64,000 nucleotides of DNA from Trematomus loennbergii (GCA_012861695.1 JAAOOA010000183.1:222501-286500), one strand, 5' to 3'; counted from the stretch's first letter, positions 10,679 through 21,789 are shown. The notes: generated by a model from the sequence alone, not told the origin. Program-made: numbers and translations.

Positions 10679-11398
10679 CACCGGTGACTTACCTAAAGTC
10701 ACGTGCATGTATCCCTTGGCATATGGGAGATATGAGCCTGTACATTTCAAATACATAACTGCATTGTCTCGGGTATTTGAAGTGTAGAGTACTGTATCTC
10801 AACAATGCATTGAGACAGGAAGGTGACACCTGGACTGTGCTATCTTGGCCACCCTATGATTTATTGGTGTGAAAATGGAGTGAATTGGACAATTAAAAAT
10901 TCTAGAAGTCTTGCATGGCCGACAAACTTGGTCCAGGGACACATTGGGTCCTTTGGATCACACCCACAACGTTTGGGGGCCATGCACACCTGCTTTGGAC
11001 CCCTCTGGGTCTGGGTGTTTTAGGAGCGCCCAGCCATTTCCGGGACTTTTGGGCGAAACCGGCCTTGAGTTATGGCATTTTGGGGCGAAGTGGGAGTTTT
11101 GGGCAGAATGGGCCTTTAGCCCCCAATAAGGGGTCCCACGAAGTGGACTCGGGGTACTTGAAGCGTACGGGGCCCGCATGCACGTAGCACCCCCAACAGC
11201 CAAAAGCGTGTTGGTGCAGCGCCCCGGCCACTTCCTGCCGGCATCAGGCAATTTGTATACAAAGTGGCCGTAGTGGTCCATCGCTAGGCACTCTGTACAT
11301 GTCCGGGAAGAAACCCATGTTACGGCTGTCTATAAGTAGGCCCTTTCACTAACTCTCACTGTTAAAATAAACCTACCGTTAAAATGATAGACTGTTAA
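10679..11398. repeat. Repeat R, unit A, left part
   Basis: This is the left part of a low-copy repeat that recurs at 22530-22797, 26566-27162, 28970-29585 and 29751-30576. Landmarks are CACCGGTGACTTACCTAAAG, CTTTGGATCACACCCACAAC, GGCCACTTCCTGCCGGCATC and TATAAGTAGG followed by AATAAA. The TATA-like and AATAAA motifs give it an LTR-like look, but no termini prove that. It is cut at 11398 by the BEL/Pao element and resumes at 21790. Frames such as 10958-11281 recur in each copy but resemble no known protein. Confidence 0.75.
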
Positions 11399-12311
11399 TG
11401 TCGAGACGAAAGTCAATATTGAAAGAAAAATAATAATATCTGATAAAAACGGACGGATAAATAATTATTTGTATGTTTTTTCGTTTAGATTATTATTATT
11501 ATTATTATAGTATTGTTCAATACCAGGAGGGGTATTCGTTTATTTTGAATAGCGTAGGCTACTTTTCTTAATAAGCGAGCTGTTAGTAAAACATATGAAT
11601 GCCGCTTCCGGTAACACGGCAACAAAAGGGGCAGGAATTGTGATGGCCGGTCTTTTGTTCCCAAAGCCATGGAGGGAGAAGTTGGCGACAGTGTGTGTGA
11701 GGCTCCAGAGACGCCGTTGGTATGTTTCTCCGCTGTTTATTACGTTGTGCGTTCTTGATCTGTTGCCTTATTGTGTGAGAGTGCTGTTGCGCAATCGACG
11801 GCTTTTACGCAGCGTGGTTTGTGTGCGCTCCGTTTTGTTAGTGTATATGTTTAGACAGCGCAGATGGTGTTCAGTGAGGTTTTCTGGGTTGCTTGGTTTC
11901 AAGTAGAGAAAGAGACTTTCTTATTCATTCATTTAAGTTAATGATGTTTTGTAATAACTCACAATTTATCATTTGAATTATAATACCCTGAAAATGGAAG
12001 GTGACTGCATTTTTATTATTATTATTAGAAATAATGCAATGAGGCATACAAACAGTTTGTGATTTTGTTTGCATGTGAACTAACATTTGTTTGTCCTCTG
12101 TGTTTGAAGGTTTTCAACCTGATGAGAATCTGATGAAAAGTGTCATATAAATAACTGCTGAGCAGAAAATAAAGACAACAAGAAAGAATCAGAGTTGTCC
12201 AAGCGTCCTCTGTCCTCTGTCCTCTGTCCTCTGTCTCTGTCCTCTGTTGCCCTCAGCCTCTCAAGTGTGGGCATAACACTGAATACAGGCCAAAACCCAG
12301 AAGAACTTGAC
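11399..12311 (+). repeat. 5' LTR of the BEL/Pao element (913 bp)
   Basis: It begins TGTCGAGACG and ends ACTTGACA, matching the right LTR at both ends. A block of about 465 bp (roughly 11605-12070) is absent from the right LTR. The shared downstream part contains TCATATAAATAACT and AGAAAATAAAG, plausible promoter and poly(A) signals. The CCTCTGT units near 12207-12247 form a short tandem run. The open frame at 11595-11906 lies in the extra block and has no recognisable domain. Confidence 0.85.
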
Positions 12312-12431
12312 AGTTGAAAACCACAGTTGAAAACCAGCGGAGCAGCCTGGGCCAGAGGATAAAAGGCTTCAGACGTCCAGAGAAAGCTGTTGACGCAGAG
12401 AAGGGAAGCTGTGGATTTCCATTAGCTCAAG

Positions 12432-12782
12432 ATGGCAGAAGATATCCTGGGGAAGACGGTTAAAGAGAGCAAGAACAACTGCAAAAAGCAACTTCACCAG
12501 GCAGGCCAACTACCTCAACAGAGAAGCAAGCAGCATGGTCGAGGCAGAGCTAAGGGAGGAATTCACCAAGCTGAAAGAGTCGTTAAGGAGGATTTTTTAA
12601 GCAAATGATGACTACATGGCTGGTTTGCAGGCAGACGCTCAAAAGGCCGGAGAAGAAGAAGAAGAAGAAGAAGAAGAAGAAGAAGAAGCTCTTGCAAAGC
12701 AGGAAGAGGGCGACATTGGAGGGACTGCAAATGAGGCTGAAGCCAGACTGGAGGAGGTGAGGGGCCTTATTCAAGATAACCT
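12432..12782 (+). pseudogene. BEL/Pao gag, N-terminal part
   Basis: The gag start codon is probably the ATG at 12432 (MAEDILGKTVKES). After a frameshift near 12465 the expected coiled-coil-like reading continues as NYLNREASSMVEAELREEF, then a (GAA)n run gives 11 or more glutamates (12652-12687) and EARLEEVRGLIQDN. Sequence then breaks abruptly into the LINE. The continuation of gag is found 4.6 kb downstream at 17413. Gag normally forms the particle that packages retrotransposon RNA. Confidence 0.75.
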
Positions 12783-13310
12783 GTGGTCCAGTCCAAACCT
12801 CTGGTTAGGGACTTTTTAAATCTCCTCGACTCTTTCGGTCTCATTCAGTCCGTGGCTGGTCCAACACACGATGAAGGACACACCGTAGATTTAGTATTAT
12901 CGTTTGGACTGTCTGTATCTGTGGATGAAATCTGTGCAGCAACGCGTATCTCAGACCATTTACCGGTTCTGTTTACAACCTCCATCCCTTCCGCAGGAGT
13001 CGAATCACGTGCCCGGCGCGTCGTCTGCGTTCGATTAACCCCTTGACTGCCTCACAGTTCTCTGATGTTTTTAATGCTTCTCCGATCTGTAAATTAGATG
13101 TGAACTGTGCTTTTAATGCTGATGAGCTTATCTCCATGTTTGATTCGACATGCACACTAATACTGGATTCTGTTGCTCCTTTTACGCTTAGACGCACCAA
13201 AGTTCTATCAGAGCCGTGGCTCAATGACTGTACTCGCGCTCTCAGACGCGCTTGCAGGCGTGCAGAGAGAAAATGGAAAAAGGATAAACTCCATGTCTCC
13301 TAGAAATCCT
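12783..13310 (+). pseudogene. LINE endonuclease C-terminus and linker
   Basis: The APE-type endonuclease nicks the genomic target for reverse transcription. Frame 12783-13046 shows the late endonuclease motifs HTVDLVLSFG and RISDHLPVLF, where SDH is the conserved terminal catalytic block. After a shift, 13043-13303 gives the linker (FNASPICKLDVNCAFNADEL, SEPWLNDCTRALRRACR) that joins endonuclease to reverse transcriptase in L2/CR1 elements. The first half of the domain is lost by 5' truncation. Confidence 0.8.
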
Positions 13311-13548
13311 TGGTGCTTGCCTTTCTGACCAGACGGCAGTCAAAGCAGCCCGAGCACATTTCTCTGTTCATCTCCACAAACAGCCATAAACCTCAGGTTC
13401 TCTTTAATGTCCTCAACTCTTTAATCCCTGTGATGTTTCTTCTATTGTCCCATCGACTACTCTCTGTGATAAGTTTCTTACATTTTGTATTGAAAAAGTA
13501 TCTGCTCTTAGGCTAGCCCACACTAGTGCTATCCCAGATCCTGCTCCT

Positions 13549-14018
13549 CTCTGTGCCCTGCTGTCCTCGACCACTTTGAGCCTGTATCCCTCTTGTGCCC
13601 TGCTGTCCTCGACCACTTTGAGCCTGTATCCTCTCTGTGCCCTGCTGTCCTCGACCACTTTGAGCCTGTATCCTCTCTGTGCCCTGCTGTCCTCGACCAC
13701 TTTGAGCCTGTATCCCTCTCTGTGCCCTGCTGTCCTCGACCACTTTGACCTGTATCCCTCTCTGTGCCCTGCTGTCCTCACCACTTTGAGCTTGTATCCC
13801 TCTCTGTCCCTGCTGTCCTCGACCACTTTGAGCCTGTATCCCTCTCTGTGTCCTGCTGTCCTCGACCACTTTGAGCCTGTTCCCTCTCTGTGCCCTGCTG
13901 TCCTTGACCATTTGAGCCTGTATCCTCTCTGTGCCCTGCTGTCCTCCACCACTTTGAGCTTGTATCCCTCTCTGTGCCCTGTGTCCTCGACCACTTTGAG
14001 CCTGGATCCTCTCTTCTC
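13549..14018. repeat. 42-bp minisatellite inside the LINE
   Basis: About 11 copies of a 42-bp unit containing CCCTGCTGTCCTCGACCACT. The unit length is 14 codons, so single-base indels move the open frame around but rarely close it, producing long spurious frames on both strands (LYPLCALLSSTTLS and its antisense). The expansion lies in the coding linker just before reverse transcriptase (PSRLLRDDLGSV at about 14080), so it arose within the LINE's open reading frame. Confidence 0.9.
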
Positions 14019-14039
14019 TCTCGGATGTAGTCAAGCACC

Positions 14040-15015
14040 TGCGGCGACAAACTGCACCTCAGACAGCATTCCCTCTCGCCTTCTCAGAGATGATTTAGGA
14101 TCAGTTGGAGCAAGTATTTCATTACTTATAAACACCTCTCTTAGCTCAGGATGTGTCCCAGCTGCCTTCAAACATGCCGTGGTTAAGCCACTACTTAAAA
14201 AGAAAATCTCGACCCCTCCATTCTCGCAAATTTAGGCCCATCTCCCAGCTACCTTTTTTATCAAAAGCCCTGGAGCGAGTAGTCTACGCCCAGCTGCAGT
14301 CTTTTTTAAACCATCCATGGAATCCATGAAAAGTTTCAGTCTGGCTTCAAACCCATGCACAGCACTGAAACAGCCCTTTGAAGAGTTTTTAATGATCTGC
14401 TCCTAGCCGCCGACTCAGGTAGCCCAGCTGTCTTGGTGCTGTTAGACCTGACAGCTGCCTTTGACACTGTGGACCATAGCATCCTGCTGTCACGGCTTGA
14501 ACAGTCCGCTGGCATCACAGGCTCTGCCCTTGCATGGTTCAGGTCATACCTGACAGACCGTAGCTTCTCAGTGCAGCTAGGTGCCTTCTCCTCTGCCAAA
14601 GCCCCTCTTACCTGTGGGGTTCCCCAAGGCTCGATTCTGGCCCATCCTTTTTCTACTGTACATACTGCCCTAGGTTCAATTCTCACAAAAACACAACATC
14701 CCCTTCCATTTTTACGCTGATGATGTACAGATTTATCTGCCTCTCAATCAAAATGCCAACTCACTACAGCAGTGATGGACTGCTTGACAGAGATCAAATC
14801 CTGGCTGAGAGCAGACCGAGGTCATCTTTTTTGGACCCCAACCTCCAGTCTCCCCGGTTGATATTCTGGGCTCCCTCAATAAAAACATCCTCTCCTCATG
14901 AACCTTGGAGTGACCTTCACTAGCGCTTTTAAATTTGATAAGCAGGTCAGCACCGTAGTCAAGACTGCTTTTTTAAAATACGACTGTTGGCTAAGACCAA
15001 GTCGTTTTTTATCTT
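14040..15015 (+). pseudogene. LINE reverse transcriptase, 5' portion
   Basis: The RT copies LINE RNA at the nicked target. Readable blocks in order: SLLINTSLSSGCVPAAFKHA (14110), FRPISQLPFLSKALERVVYA after a shift (14230), VLVLLDLTAAFDTVDHSILL (14433), GVPQGSIL (14617), and FYADDVQIYLPL with the catalytic YADD at about 14708-14725. Downstream blocks (LGVTFTSAFKFDKQVS) continue to 15015, where the TTAA element interrupts. The frame is broken at least at 14220, 14375 and 14640. Confidence 0.85.
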
Positions 15016-15019
15016 TTAA

Positions 15020-16049
15020 CCTGTTAAGCCCGAGAGACCCCGGTACCGGTGCACTGCCGCAACATCTTGCAGGAAACATGTCTGAGGGCATGTTCATTTA
15101 ATAAACTATGAATGTTTTATATCCATGTAACGGGAAGAAACTGTTGAGATCTTCATTTAGGTTGAATAATTAAAACGAAAGTTAGTTATAATCAAATATA
15201 GTCAATTATATTCTTGTATAACCACAATGAAATGTTTCATATGTTATGATTTTCTATATTTACAGTATAAACAAAGTGGTTGCTAGGTAGCTAAAAATGC
15301 TAACATGGTTACCTTGGCTCTGTAGTCTCTCCAAAGTGGTCTTCAATGGCATTAAACAATAAAACGCTGCTGAAGTTAATCCATAGGTTAATCTAATGTG
15401 TCTGTGTCCTTTGAAATGATTCTGATAATCCATGAGCAAACAGACGGATAATCCATGCTTTTCCGTTTCTAGATGTCAGAGCTAGAATGTAGCTTCACTC
15501 TAATGCAAAATTACATGCGCAAAGCCCGCACCTTTTTGTTTCACAATGAGTGTGTGGGGGACTCCCCTTCGATTCTATTGGCTCTAACGGTCAGAAAGAG
15601 GTGTCAACCATCAAATCGACCAATGGGGCCAGAGATATGGAAAATCCACCCAAATCACCTCAAAGTGGAGTGGTTTTTGGCTAAATCTCTCTAAAAAGGT
15701 CAAATGTCACTTGTTTTGTATCAATCTTGATACAGGGTACTTATTATATGTTGTACTTTGGATTCCTAAAGCTTTTAGTCTACTAACCCATCATCCTAGG
15801 GTAGTTTTCACTATAAGTAAAAAATAATTTTTTGGACGGACACTATAATTTACAGTTTTTACTATGTACAATCTGATTTTCTTTAAAATAAAAAACATCT
15901 ATATTGATTCTGACTTTTCTACATCCAGTCTCACAGTTTATCATTACTTTGAGAACAAAGATTATTAATTTACACTTTAAAGGGAAGATATGGTTCATTT
16001 GTTCTGGGAATGTCATTTTCGAGCCTGAGACCTGAAAAACTGGCTCAGG
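15020..16049. mobile_element. TTAA-target DNA transposon, non-autonomous, copy 2
   Basis: This 1030-bp copy begins CCTG and ends CAGG and is flanked by TTAA at 15016-15019 and 16050-16053. Removing it with one TTAA restores the LINE reading frame exactly across ..SRFLSF|KDLERVINAF.., which proves both boundaries. It is homologous to 2037-3122 but lacks a few bases at the right terminus, where copy 1 has AGTGGAAC, and its left end diverges after CCTGTT. It has no transposase gene. Confidence 0.92.
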
Positions 16050-16053
16050 TTAA

Positions 16054-17412
16054 AGACCTAGAAAGGGTTATTAACGCCTTTGTTACCTCAAGACTGGATT
16101 ACTGCAATGCTCTGTACGTGGGTGTGGACCAGGCCTCAATTAGACGCCGGCAGCTAGTTCAGAACGCAGCTGCACGTCTTCTCACTGGCCATAGAAAGCG
16201 TGGCCACATCACCCCAATTGGCCTCACTCACTGCACTGGCTTCCAGTTCGGTTCAGAATAGATTTTAAACTCCTTTTATTTGTTTCAAAGCACTAAATGG
16301 GCTGGCTCCGGCCTATATAGCAGAACTCCTCGCTACACCCCAGCCAGAGCCTTAAGGTCGGCTGATCAGCTGCTGTTGATAGTGCCCAAGACCAGGCTCA
16401 AAACCAGAGGGCACCGAGCATTCTAGCATTCGACACTTAAAACTCACTTCTTCTCTCTGGCCTTCTAGCCTTTTCTTATCAAGCTCCACTTTTGTGGAAT
16501 TCGGCTTCCGGTTTGTGTTCGGAGCGGCGGACAGCCTTTCTGTTTTATTGGTACGCTTACGACCTTCCTTTTTGTTAAAGCTTATAGCTGATATAATAAT
16601 CTAATAAGACTGCATTGACGTAGGTACGCTGTGCATCTTCACCTATATTTGGGTCCTTGCTCTTTCACTTAAATCCTAAAAACTTGGATCGTATATTGAA
16701 AACTAAGGTTATTACTACTACTCATTCTTCTAAATCTTGTCTCTCTCTACTTCTCATACTCTCTATTCCTGTAATCGATTCTTTCTATCCTCTCTTTATC
16801 CAAAACCTTTTCCCTCTCTGACCTCTCCAGGTTTTATTAGAGGGAAACAGGTTTGAGTTCTGGATTAAGTCGGGGACTTCGAGTCGTGGCTGGGCCTGTC
16901 TCTGCGGTCCTGCTGGCTCTCATCATACTACTTCCCCTGAAGGCTCCCACAGGATTGTTGTTGACATCCTCGTGGATTCATCTTCGTATTATAGACACAT
17001 GCATTTCCAAACATTCGGTCTACCTACCTACGCTGTAAAATGTATTATCTCTTGGATTTACACACGGCATCTATTGCACGTCTGTCCGTCCTGGGAGAGG
17101 GATCCCTCCTCTGTTGCTCTCCCTGAGGTTTCTCCATGTTCCTTTAAACTGTGGGTTTTTCTCTGGAAGTGTTTCCTTGTACGATGTGAGGGTCTAAGGA
17201 CAGAGGGTCTAAGGACAGAGGGTCTAAGGACAGAGGGTCTAAGGACAGAGGGTGTCGTTTTTTCTCATACTGATATTCTGAACAAACTGTGCTGTTGTAT
17301 TTGCTGTAAAGTGTTTTTACTGTAGGGTATTTTTATTATTTGTATAGCACTTTGGCTCGACCAAAAATCGTTCATAAATGTGCTATATAAATAAAACTTG
17401 ATTTGATTTGAT
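16054..17412 (+). pseudogene. LINE reverse transcriptase C-terminus and 3' UTR
   Basis: The frame resumes as KDLERVINAFVTSRLDYCN then QLVQNAAARLLTG, a block conserved in CR1/L2-type polymerases after the palm. After a shift at about 16235 it continues through FKALNGLAPAYIAELL and ends in a degenerate tail. The 3' UTR holds four copies of a 15-bp unit GGTCTAAGGACAGAG at 17190-17252 and finishes with AAATAAAACTTGATTTGATT. Confidence 0.8.
17190..17252. repeat. 15-bp tandem repeat in the LINE 3' UTR
   Basis: Four near-identical units of GGTCTAAGGACAGAG. They lie close to the LINE 3' end and produce the frame segment LRTEG repeated. Confidence 0.9.
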
Positions 17413-18488
17413 TTGAGATATGGCCAATATGAGCTCATCACTGCAATTGAGGAAGCAGAAGAAGCCAGTGAACAAGCTGGGAATGTGCCTGTGGAAGGAA
17501 CCAACCTGGAAGGCTACGGGGTGCTCCTGACCCTTCTAGAGAGGCGGATGAAGGAGGCCACCAGAGTGATGGCAGCTTGGGAGCGCTGGATACCCATGAT
17601 GGCGAAGACGGATCTAGTGGCAGAGTCAAGGACCTCAAAGCAATGAAAAATAGACTTGAGATGAGGCAAGTTGAATTTGTCAACTCACGCAAGATTGCAG
17701 CGGAAGAACTGGCTGCAGAAGCGTCAGGTAGAAGGGGAGGACTGCCATCACCAGCATTACCAGTCCTGAGGATTAAGCCCACAAGTCTTCCCATCTTCTA
17801 TGGCTGCAGAAGAGAATACCACCGATGGAGGAAAGACTGGGAAAGCCTGCAAAGACAGGGGGAGCCATCTGGATCTTCTGAAGCTAAGAAAATTAATCTT
17901 CTAGACAGTGTGGATGACAAGATTTCAAAGGAACTAAGACTCTCAACCTACAACACTGCTGAAGACATGTTCAGGATAATGGACAACAGATATGGAAATA
18001 AGTCAACTATTGCCATAGAAATCTTGGAAGAACTGGAGAGAATCCCTTATGTGAAAGGAAACCAGCCAAGGAAGGTAATTGAGCTGATACAGCATGTGGA
18101 AAAAGCCCTTGCAGACCTCACAGAGCTGGGAAACTCAGGCGCCATGAAGAACCCACTCATGATCAAATCCATAGAGAGCAAGTTACCTGACTTTGTGAAG
18201 AGGGATTGGCTAGTCTTCATGGTTGATCCAAACAATAACGTCACACCAGACAATCACTTCGACATGCTCCTTAGATTTCTAAAAAAGCAGGAAGAGATTC
18301 TGGAGAGGCTGGAACAGCTAAGGATCGGTGATAAAACTGACAGACAAGACCATCCAGACAGGAGGTATGAGAAGAAATATGCTTCACAAGATCTGCAAAG
18401 AAGGGCGAGCATGGAGGAGTGTGTATTGTGTGTGGAGATGAGAGGCATTATGACAAGATATTCTTCTGCAGGAAGTTCAAAGGGCTAA
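17413..18488 (+). pseudogene. BEL/Pao gag (DUF1759-like), main part
   Basis: Gag resumes after the LINE with YELITAIEEAEEASEQAG and LLERRMKEATRVM, shifts frame near 17600-17640, then runs openly through EMRQVEFVNSRKIAAEELA, LPIFYGCRREYHRWRKDWES, LLDSVDDKISKELRL and SIESKLPDFVKRDWL. That order matches the DUF1759 capsid region of BEL/Pao gag, where structural proteins assemble the particle. The frame moves again near 18420, just before the zinc-binding segment. Codon integrity is good between 17640 and 18400, so decay is limited. Confidence 0.85.
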
Positions 18489-19530
18489 CTCTGTTTGAGA
18501 AGAAAGCTGTTCTAAAAAAGCTAGGAGCATGCAGAAAGTGTCTTGGATGTCATGAGGAAGGAGGATATTGCAGAGACAATTACCTGTGCAGAAACAAAGA
18601 CTGTAAAAAAGGAGACACCTCAGATCACCATTTCTTTCTGTGTCCACAAGGGGGAAGCAAAATGCCCTTTGAGGAGAGGAGTGGAAGAGACTGGAGAAGT
18701 AAGAGCAAACTCACAGAGGAGCAGGAGAAATTCTTGGCTGAGCTTTCCCCAGAGCGTGCAGGAAGGTGCAGGAAAGCCTTTACCAACCAAACAGCAGTAA
18801 CAGGCAGAGCTGGAGGACAGTCAAGGCTGGTGGACAGGGAAATTCCTGTCATCATCATGCTGATGGAGGTCACTGCAAATGCAGGGCAGAAGATTGGGAC
18901 TCTGGTGGACCTTGCCTCAGTCACAAATGACATCACCCATAAGGCTGCTGACAGGCTGAGGTTGCAAGGTGAACAAATTACTCTGGTTGTGTATGGGGTA
19001 GGAGGAATGACCATCAAGGTGAACACAAAAAGATACCTCCTTAGGGTGAGAGTCAAGACTCCTAAAGGGACAGAGAAGGCACATGAACTTGTCTGCTATG
19101 GCCTAGAGGAGATCGCCAAAGTGCATAAAGTCATCAGTCCTGAAAAACTGCACAAGTTCTTCCCAGAGGTCAAGCCCGAAGAATAAAAGAGGCCAGAAGA
19201 AGTCGAGCTCCTCATAAGCCACAGGGAAGGAAGACTTGCTCCACAAAGAGTGAAGGTTGTTGCAGACCTTGTTTTGTGGGAAAGTCCACTGGGAAAAACA
19301 GTAGGCGGAGCACACCCCAAACTGTTTGAGGAGATTGAAGTGGCGGCACACAGGTCAAACACACACTTTGCTCGCTCCATGAGAACAGCTGCAGTCAGGT
19401 ATGAGGAGATAAAGCTTCCAACGAACAACCCAGCACAGTTGCAGAAGGAAGATATGGCTGAAGTAAAGGTCACAGCTGCTACTAACCGTGAGTTCCTGGA
19501 CTGGTGGAGGTAGGACAGCATTGGAGCAGC
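18419..19530 (+). pseudogene. BEL/Pao zinc region and DUF1758 aspartic protease
   Basis: A cysteine/histidine-rich segment (CIVCGDERHYDKIFFC, CRKCLGCHEEGGYC, CRNKDCKKGDTSDHHFFLC) binds RNA, and is followed by the DUF1758 retropepsin. The catalytic stretch is TLVDLASVTNDIT, then VVYGVGGMTIKV and LVCYGLEEIAKVHKVI. Reading continues in the same frame through an in-frame TAA (19184-19186) and a TAG (19511-19513). The second falls at WWR*DSIG, where a tryptophan codon is expected. Two nonsense changes with otherwise preserved sequence indicate recent death. Confidence 0.85.
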
Positions 19531-20490
19531 CTGTGAGCCTAAGTGTGGAGGATGTTGTTGTGGAAATTGCCAACCAGGAGGTAAAGAGATGACCCTGGCG
19601 GAGGAGAGAGAGAGCTGGATATCATAAAGGCAGGCCTAACCTACGTCAGGCAGGATTCTCATATTACATCACCACACTGGGACGCAAAATATCCCTGGAC
19701 TGAGGACCCCACTTCTCTCCCCAACAACAAACGTGCTGTGGAGGCTACATTCATGCGGACAGAGAAACAACTAAGGCGGGAGCCGGAGTGGCAAGCTGCA
19801 TATAAAGCCCAAGTCCACGAAATGGTTGAAAGAGGTGCAGCCATCAAACTCACGGACCAAATCAAGACCAACTGGAAAGGACCAGTGTGGTACGTAAGCC
19901 ACTTAGTAGCACCAAACCCTCATTCAGTGACTACACCAGTACAGCTTGTATGGAACAGCAGCCAGAAGTTCAGAGGAGTAAGCATGAATGACATTCTACT
20001 AAAGGGACCCGATGTTCTTAATCCGATCAGAGCTGTTCTGTTGAGGTTCAGAAGAGGTGTGCATGCAGCTCTGGGAGACATAAAGAAAATGTACAACTCA
20101 GTGTGGCTGGAGGAGCGTGAGATGCATATGCACAGATTCCTCTGGAGAGACAGTCCAGAAGAAGAGATATGTGAGTATGCTATCACAAGAGTCAACATTG
20201 GGGACAGACCAGCCGGTTGCATTGCACAGGTGGCTATGCGAGAAACAGCCAGTCTGCCCATGTTTTCCCACATGAAAGAGGAACGCAGAGTTCTTGAAGA
20301 GGACAGCTATGTGGACGACCTCTTAACCTCCCATAACAGTCAAGAACAACTGGAGAGGATTACAGAAGGAGTGGAGGAAATCCTGAGAGCTGGTGGCTTC
20401 TCCTTAAACCATGGGTCCGGTCTGGTCAAAGTGGGAGGCAAGAAACTGCAACAGCACTCCTGGGAGGAGGAAAGCAACAGCTGGAAGTAA
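19531..20490 (+). pseudogene. BEL/Pao reverse transcriptase
   Basis: After CEPKCGGC and a shift near 19610, the frame from 19738 is open for 250 codons. It contains EWQAAYKAQVHEMVERGAA, GPVWYVSHLVAPNPHS, VRLVWNSSQKFRG-like sequence, ALGDIKKMYNSVWL, GDRPAGCIAQVAMRE and the catalytic SYVDDLLTS (YVDD at 20308-20319). This is the BEL/Pao RT palm; it would copy the genomic RNA inside the particle. The block ends in a shift at about 20415. Confidence 0.9.
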
Positions 20491-21368
20491 AACTCTCATC
20501 CTTCTAAATCAGATGAGAGAGGAGGACAACAAAGCCCTGGGAATCGGGTACAAAGTGGAGAAAGAGGAGATCTACATGTTGTCAATCAAGAGGAAAAAGA
20601 AGAGTGGGCAAGTGAGACCTGAGATGCCTGATCCACTGAGTAGATGGGAGCTGAGGCAAGTGGCTGGACTTTACGAACCAATTGGCTTAGTTACACCTGC
20701 CAAACAGGAGGGGGCCATCCTTGTCAGGAAGGTGTACTCAGCAGTAATGACCAGAGCAGAAGCTGGAAGAAACCAAAGAGATGGCCTACAAGACCCACAG
20801 AAAAACATCAAAAGGAAGAGCCAATGGGAGAAACCTAGAGCCGATCAGACTCCTACCAGGAATCTCACAGGAGAGACAGTGAAGGATCCTGTGGAGGTGA
20901 AAAGATTCAGCAGCCTTCAAAAACGTGTCAGGGTCATAGCTTGGGTGTGGAGAGCTGCAAGAAAGTGGCTGGAGATTAAGGACCAGCCTAGGGCAGAATC
21001 AAAGTTGGAAGTAATATGGCACACCAGGAATGGAGATGTCGCAGTGGGAGATGTGGTGTGGCTGGCTGACCAAAATGCCCTGAGAGGACATTACAAACTG
21101 GCAAGAGTGGTCAGTGTAAATACTGATGGAGAAGGCATCGTAAGGGATGTAGATGTGAGAACCTTTCCCAGTTACTTGGTCCCAGCTATGAAGCATGAAG
21201 TCTATGGAGGGTACAAGGGACAGCCAAGCAAGATCCCTGCCACAATTCTTCATAGGGATGTCAGGCGCCTTGTTATCTTACTTCCTGTTGAAGAACAGCA
21301 GGTGGTGAAGAAGAGGCGTAAGGTGAAGAACTGGTGTGAGCTCCTTGGGTTAGAAACCAGAGCTCAAG
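20411..21368 (+). pseudogene. BEL/Pao pol C-terminus with internal deletion
   Basis: The frame starts with RT thumb/connection sequence (MREEDNKALGIGYKVEKEE, WELRQVAGLYEPIGLVTPAK) and then jumps at about 20760-20880 to a region just before integrase (KRFSSLQKRVRVIAWVWRAA), then directly to the DUF5641-type C-terminus (GDVAVGDVVWLADQNALRGH, LARVVSVNTDGEG). RNase H and the integrase DDE core, normally several hundred residues, are absent. The deleted polymerase explains why this copy is non-autonomous. Confidence 0.8.
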
Positions 21369-21789
21369 TGTCGAGACGAAAGTCAATATTGAAAGAAAAA
21401 TAATAATATCTGATAAAAACGGACGGATAAATAATTATTTGTATGTTTTTTCGTTTAGATTATTATTATTATTATAGTATTGTTCAATACCAGGAGGGGT
21501 ATTCGTTTTATTTTGAATAGCGTAGGCTACTTTTCTTAATAAGCGAGCTGTTATTAAAACATATGAATGCATGTGAACTAACATTTGTTTGTCCTCTGTG
21601 TTTGAAGGTTTTCAACCTGATGAGAATCTGATGAAAAGTGTCATATAAATAACTGCTGAGCAGAAAATAAAGAGAAAAGAAAGAATCAGAGTTGTCCAAG
21701 CGTCCTCTGTTCTCTGTCCTCTGTTGCCCTCCAGCCTCTCACGTTTGGGCATAACACTGAATACAGGCCAAAACCAGAAGAACTTGACA
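21369..21789 (+). repeat. 3' LTR of the BEL/Pao element (421 bp)
   Basis: Same ends as the left LTR (TGTCGAGACG...ACTTGACA). Compared with 11399-12311 it lacks about 465 bp; the junction reads ATGAATGCATGTGAAC, joining ATGAATGC on the left to GCATGTGAAC on the right with the shared GC/ATG bases, which suggests a microhomology-mediated deletion. Confidence 0.85.

Larger units (their letters stand above)
12783..17412 (+). mobile_element. L2/CR1-type LINE, 5'-truncated, inserted in BEL gag
   Basis: The element starts inside the apurinic endonuclease domain (FLNLLDSFGLIQSVAG, HTVDLVLSFG, ISDHLPV), runs through a linker and a reverse transcriptase (LLDLTAAFDTVDHSILL, GVPQGSIL, FYADDVQIYLPL) to a 3' tail ending in repeated TGATT units (17400-17415), which is how fish L2/CR1 LINEs terminate. 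It is 5'-truncated, as target-primed integration often produces. Multiple frameshifts mark it as dead. It is itself interrupted by the TTAA element at 15020-16049 and carries two internal minisatellites. Confidence 0.88.
11399..21789 (+). mobile_element. BEL/Pao LTR retrotransposon, disrupted, 10.4 kb
   Basis: Two direct LTRs beginning TGTCGAGACG and ending ACTTGACA bound an interior coding for BEL/Pao gag, a DUF1758-type aspartic protease, reverse transcriptase (YVDD) and a DUF5641-like C-terminus. The flanks are GTTAA on the left and GTTCA on the right, a 5-bp target duplication with one substitution. Unit D of repeat R (29926-29936) keeps the uninterrupted site ACTGTTCATTTC. The interior is split by a LINE at about 12783-17412, and RNase H plus the integrase core are deleted, so it cannot move by itself. 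Confidence 0.9.

Noticed and set aside
10958..11281. 107-codon minus-strand frame conserved in three R units
   Set aside because: Conservation follows from recent duplication of the repeat; no domain and no codon-biased divergence that I can judge.
13413..14235. Frames on both strands of up to 219 codons over the LINE minisatellite
   Set aside because: The 42-bp unit has few stops; only the plus-strand end (PSRLLRDDLGSV onwards) is genuine LINE coding sequence.
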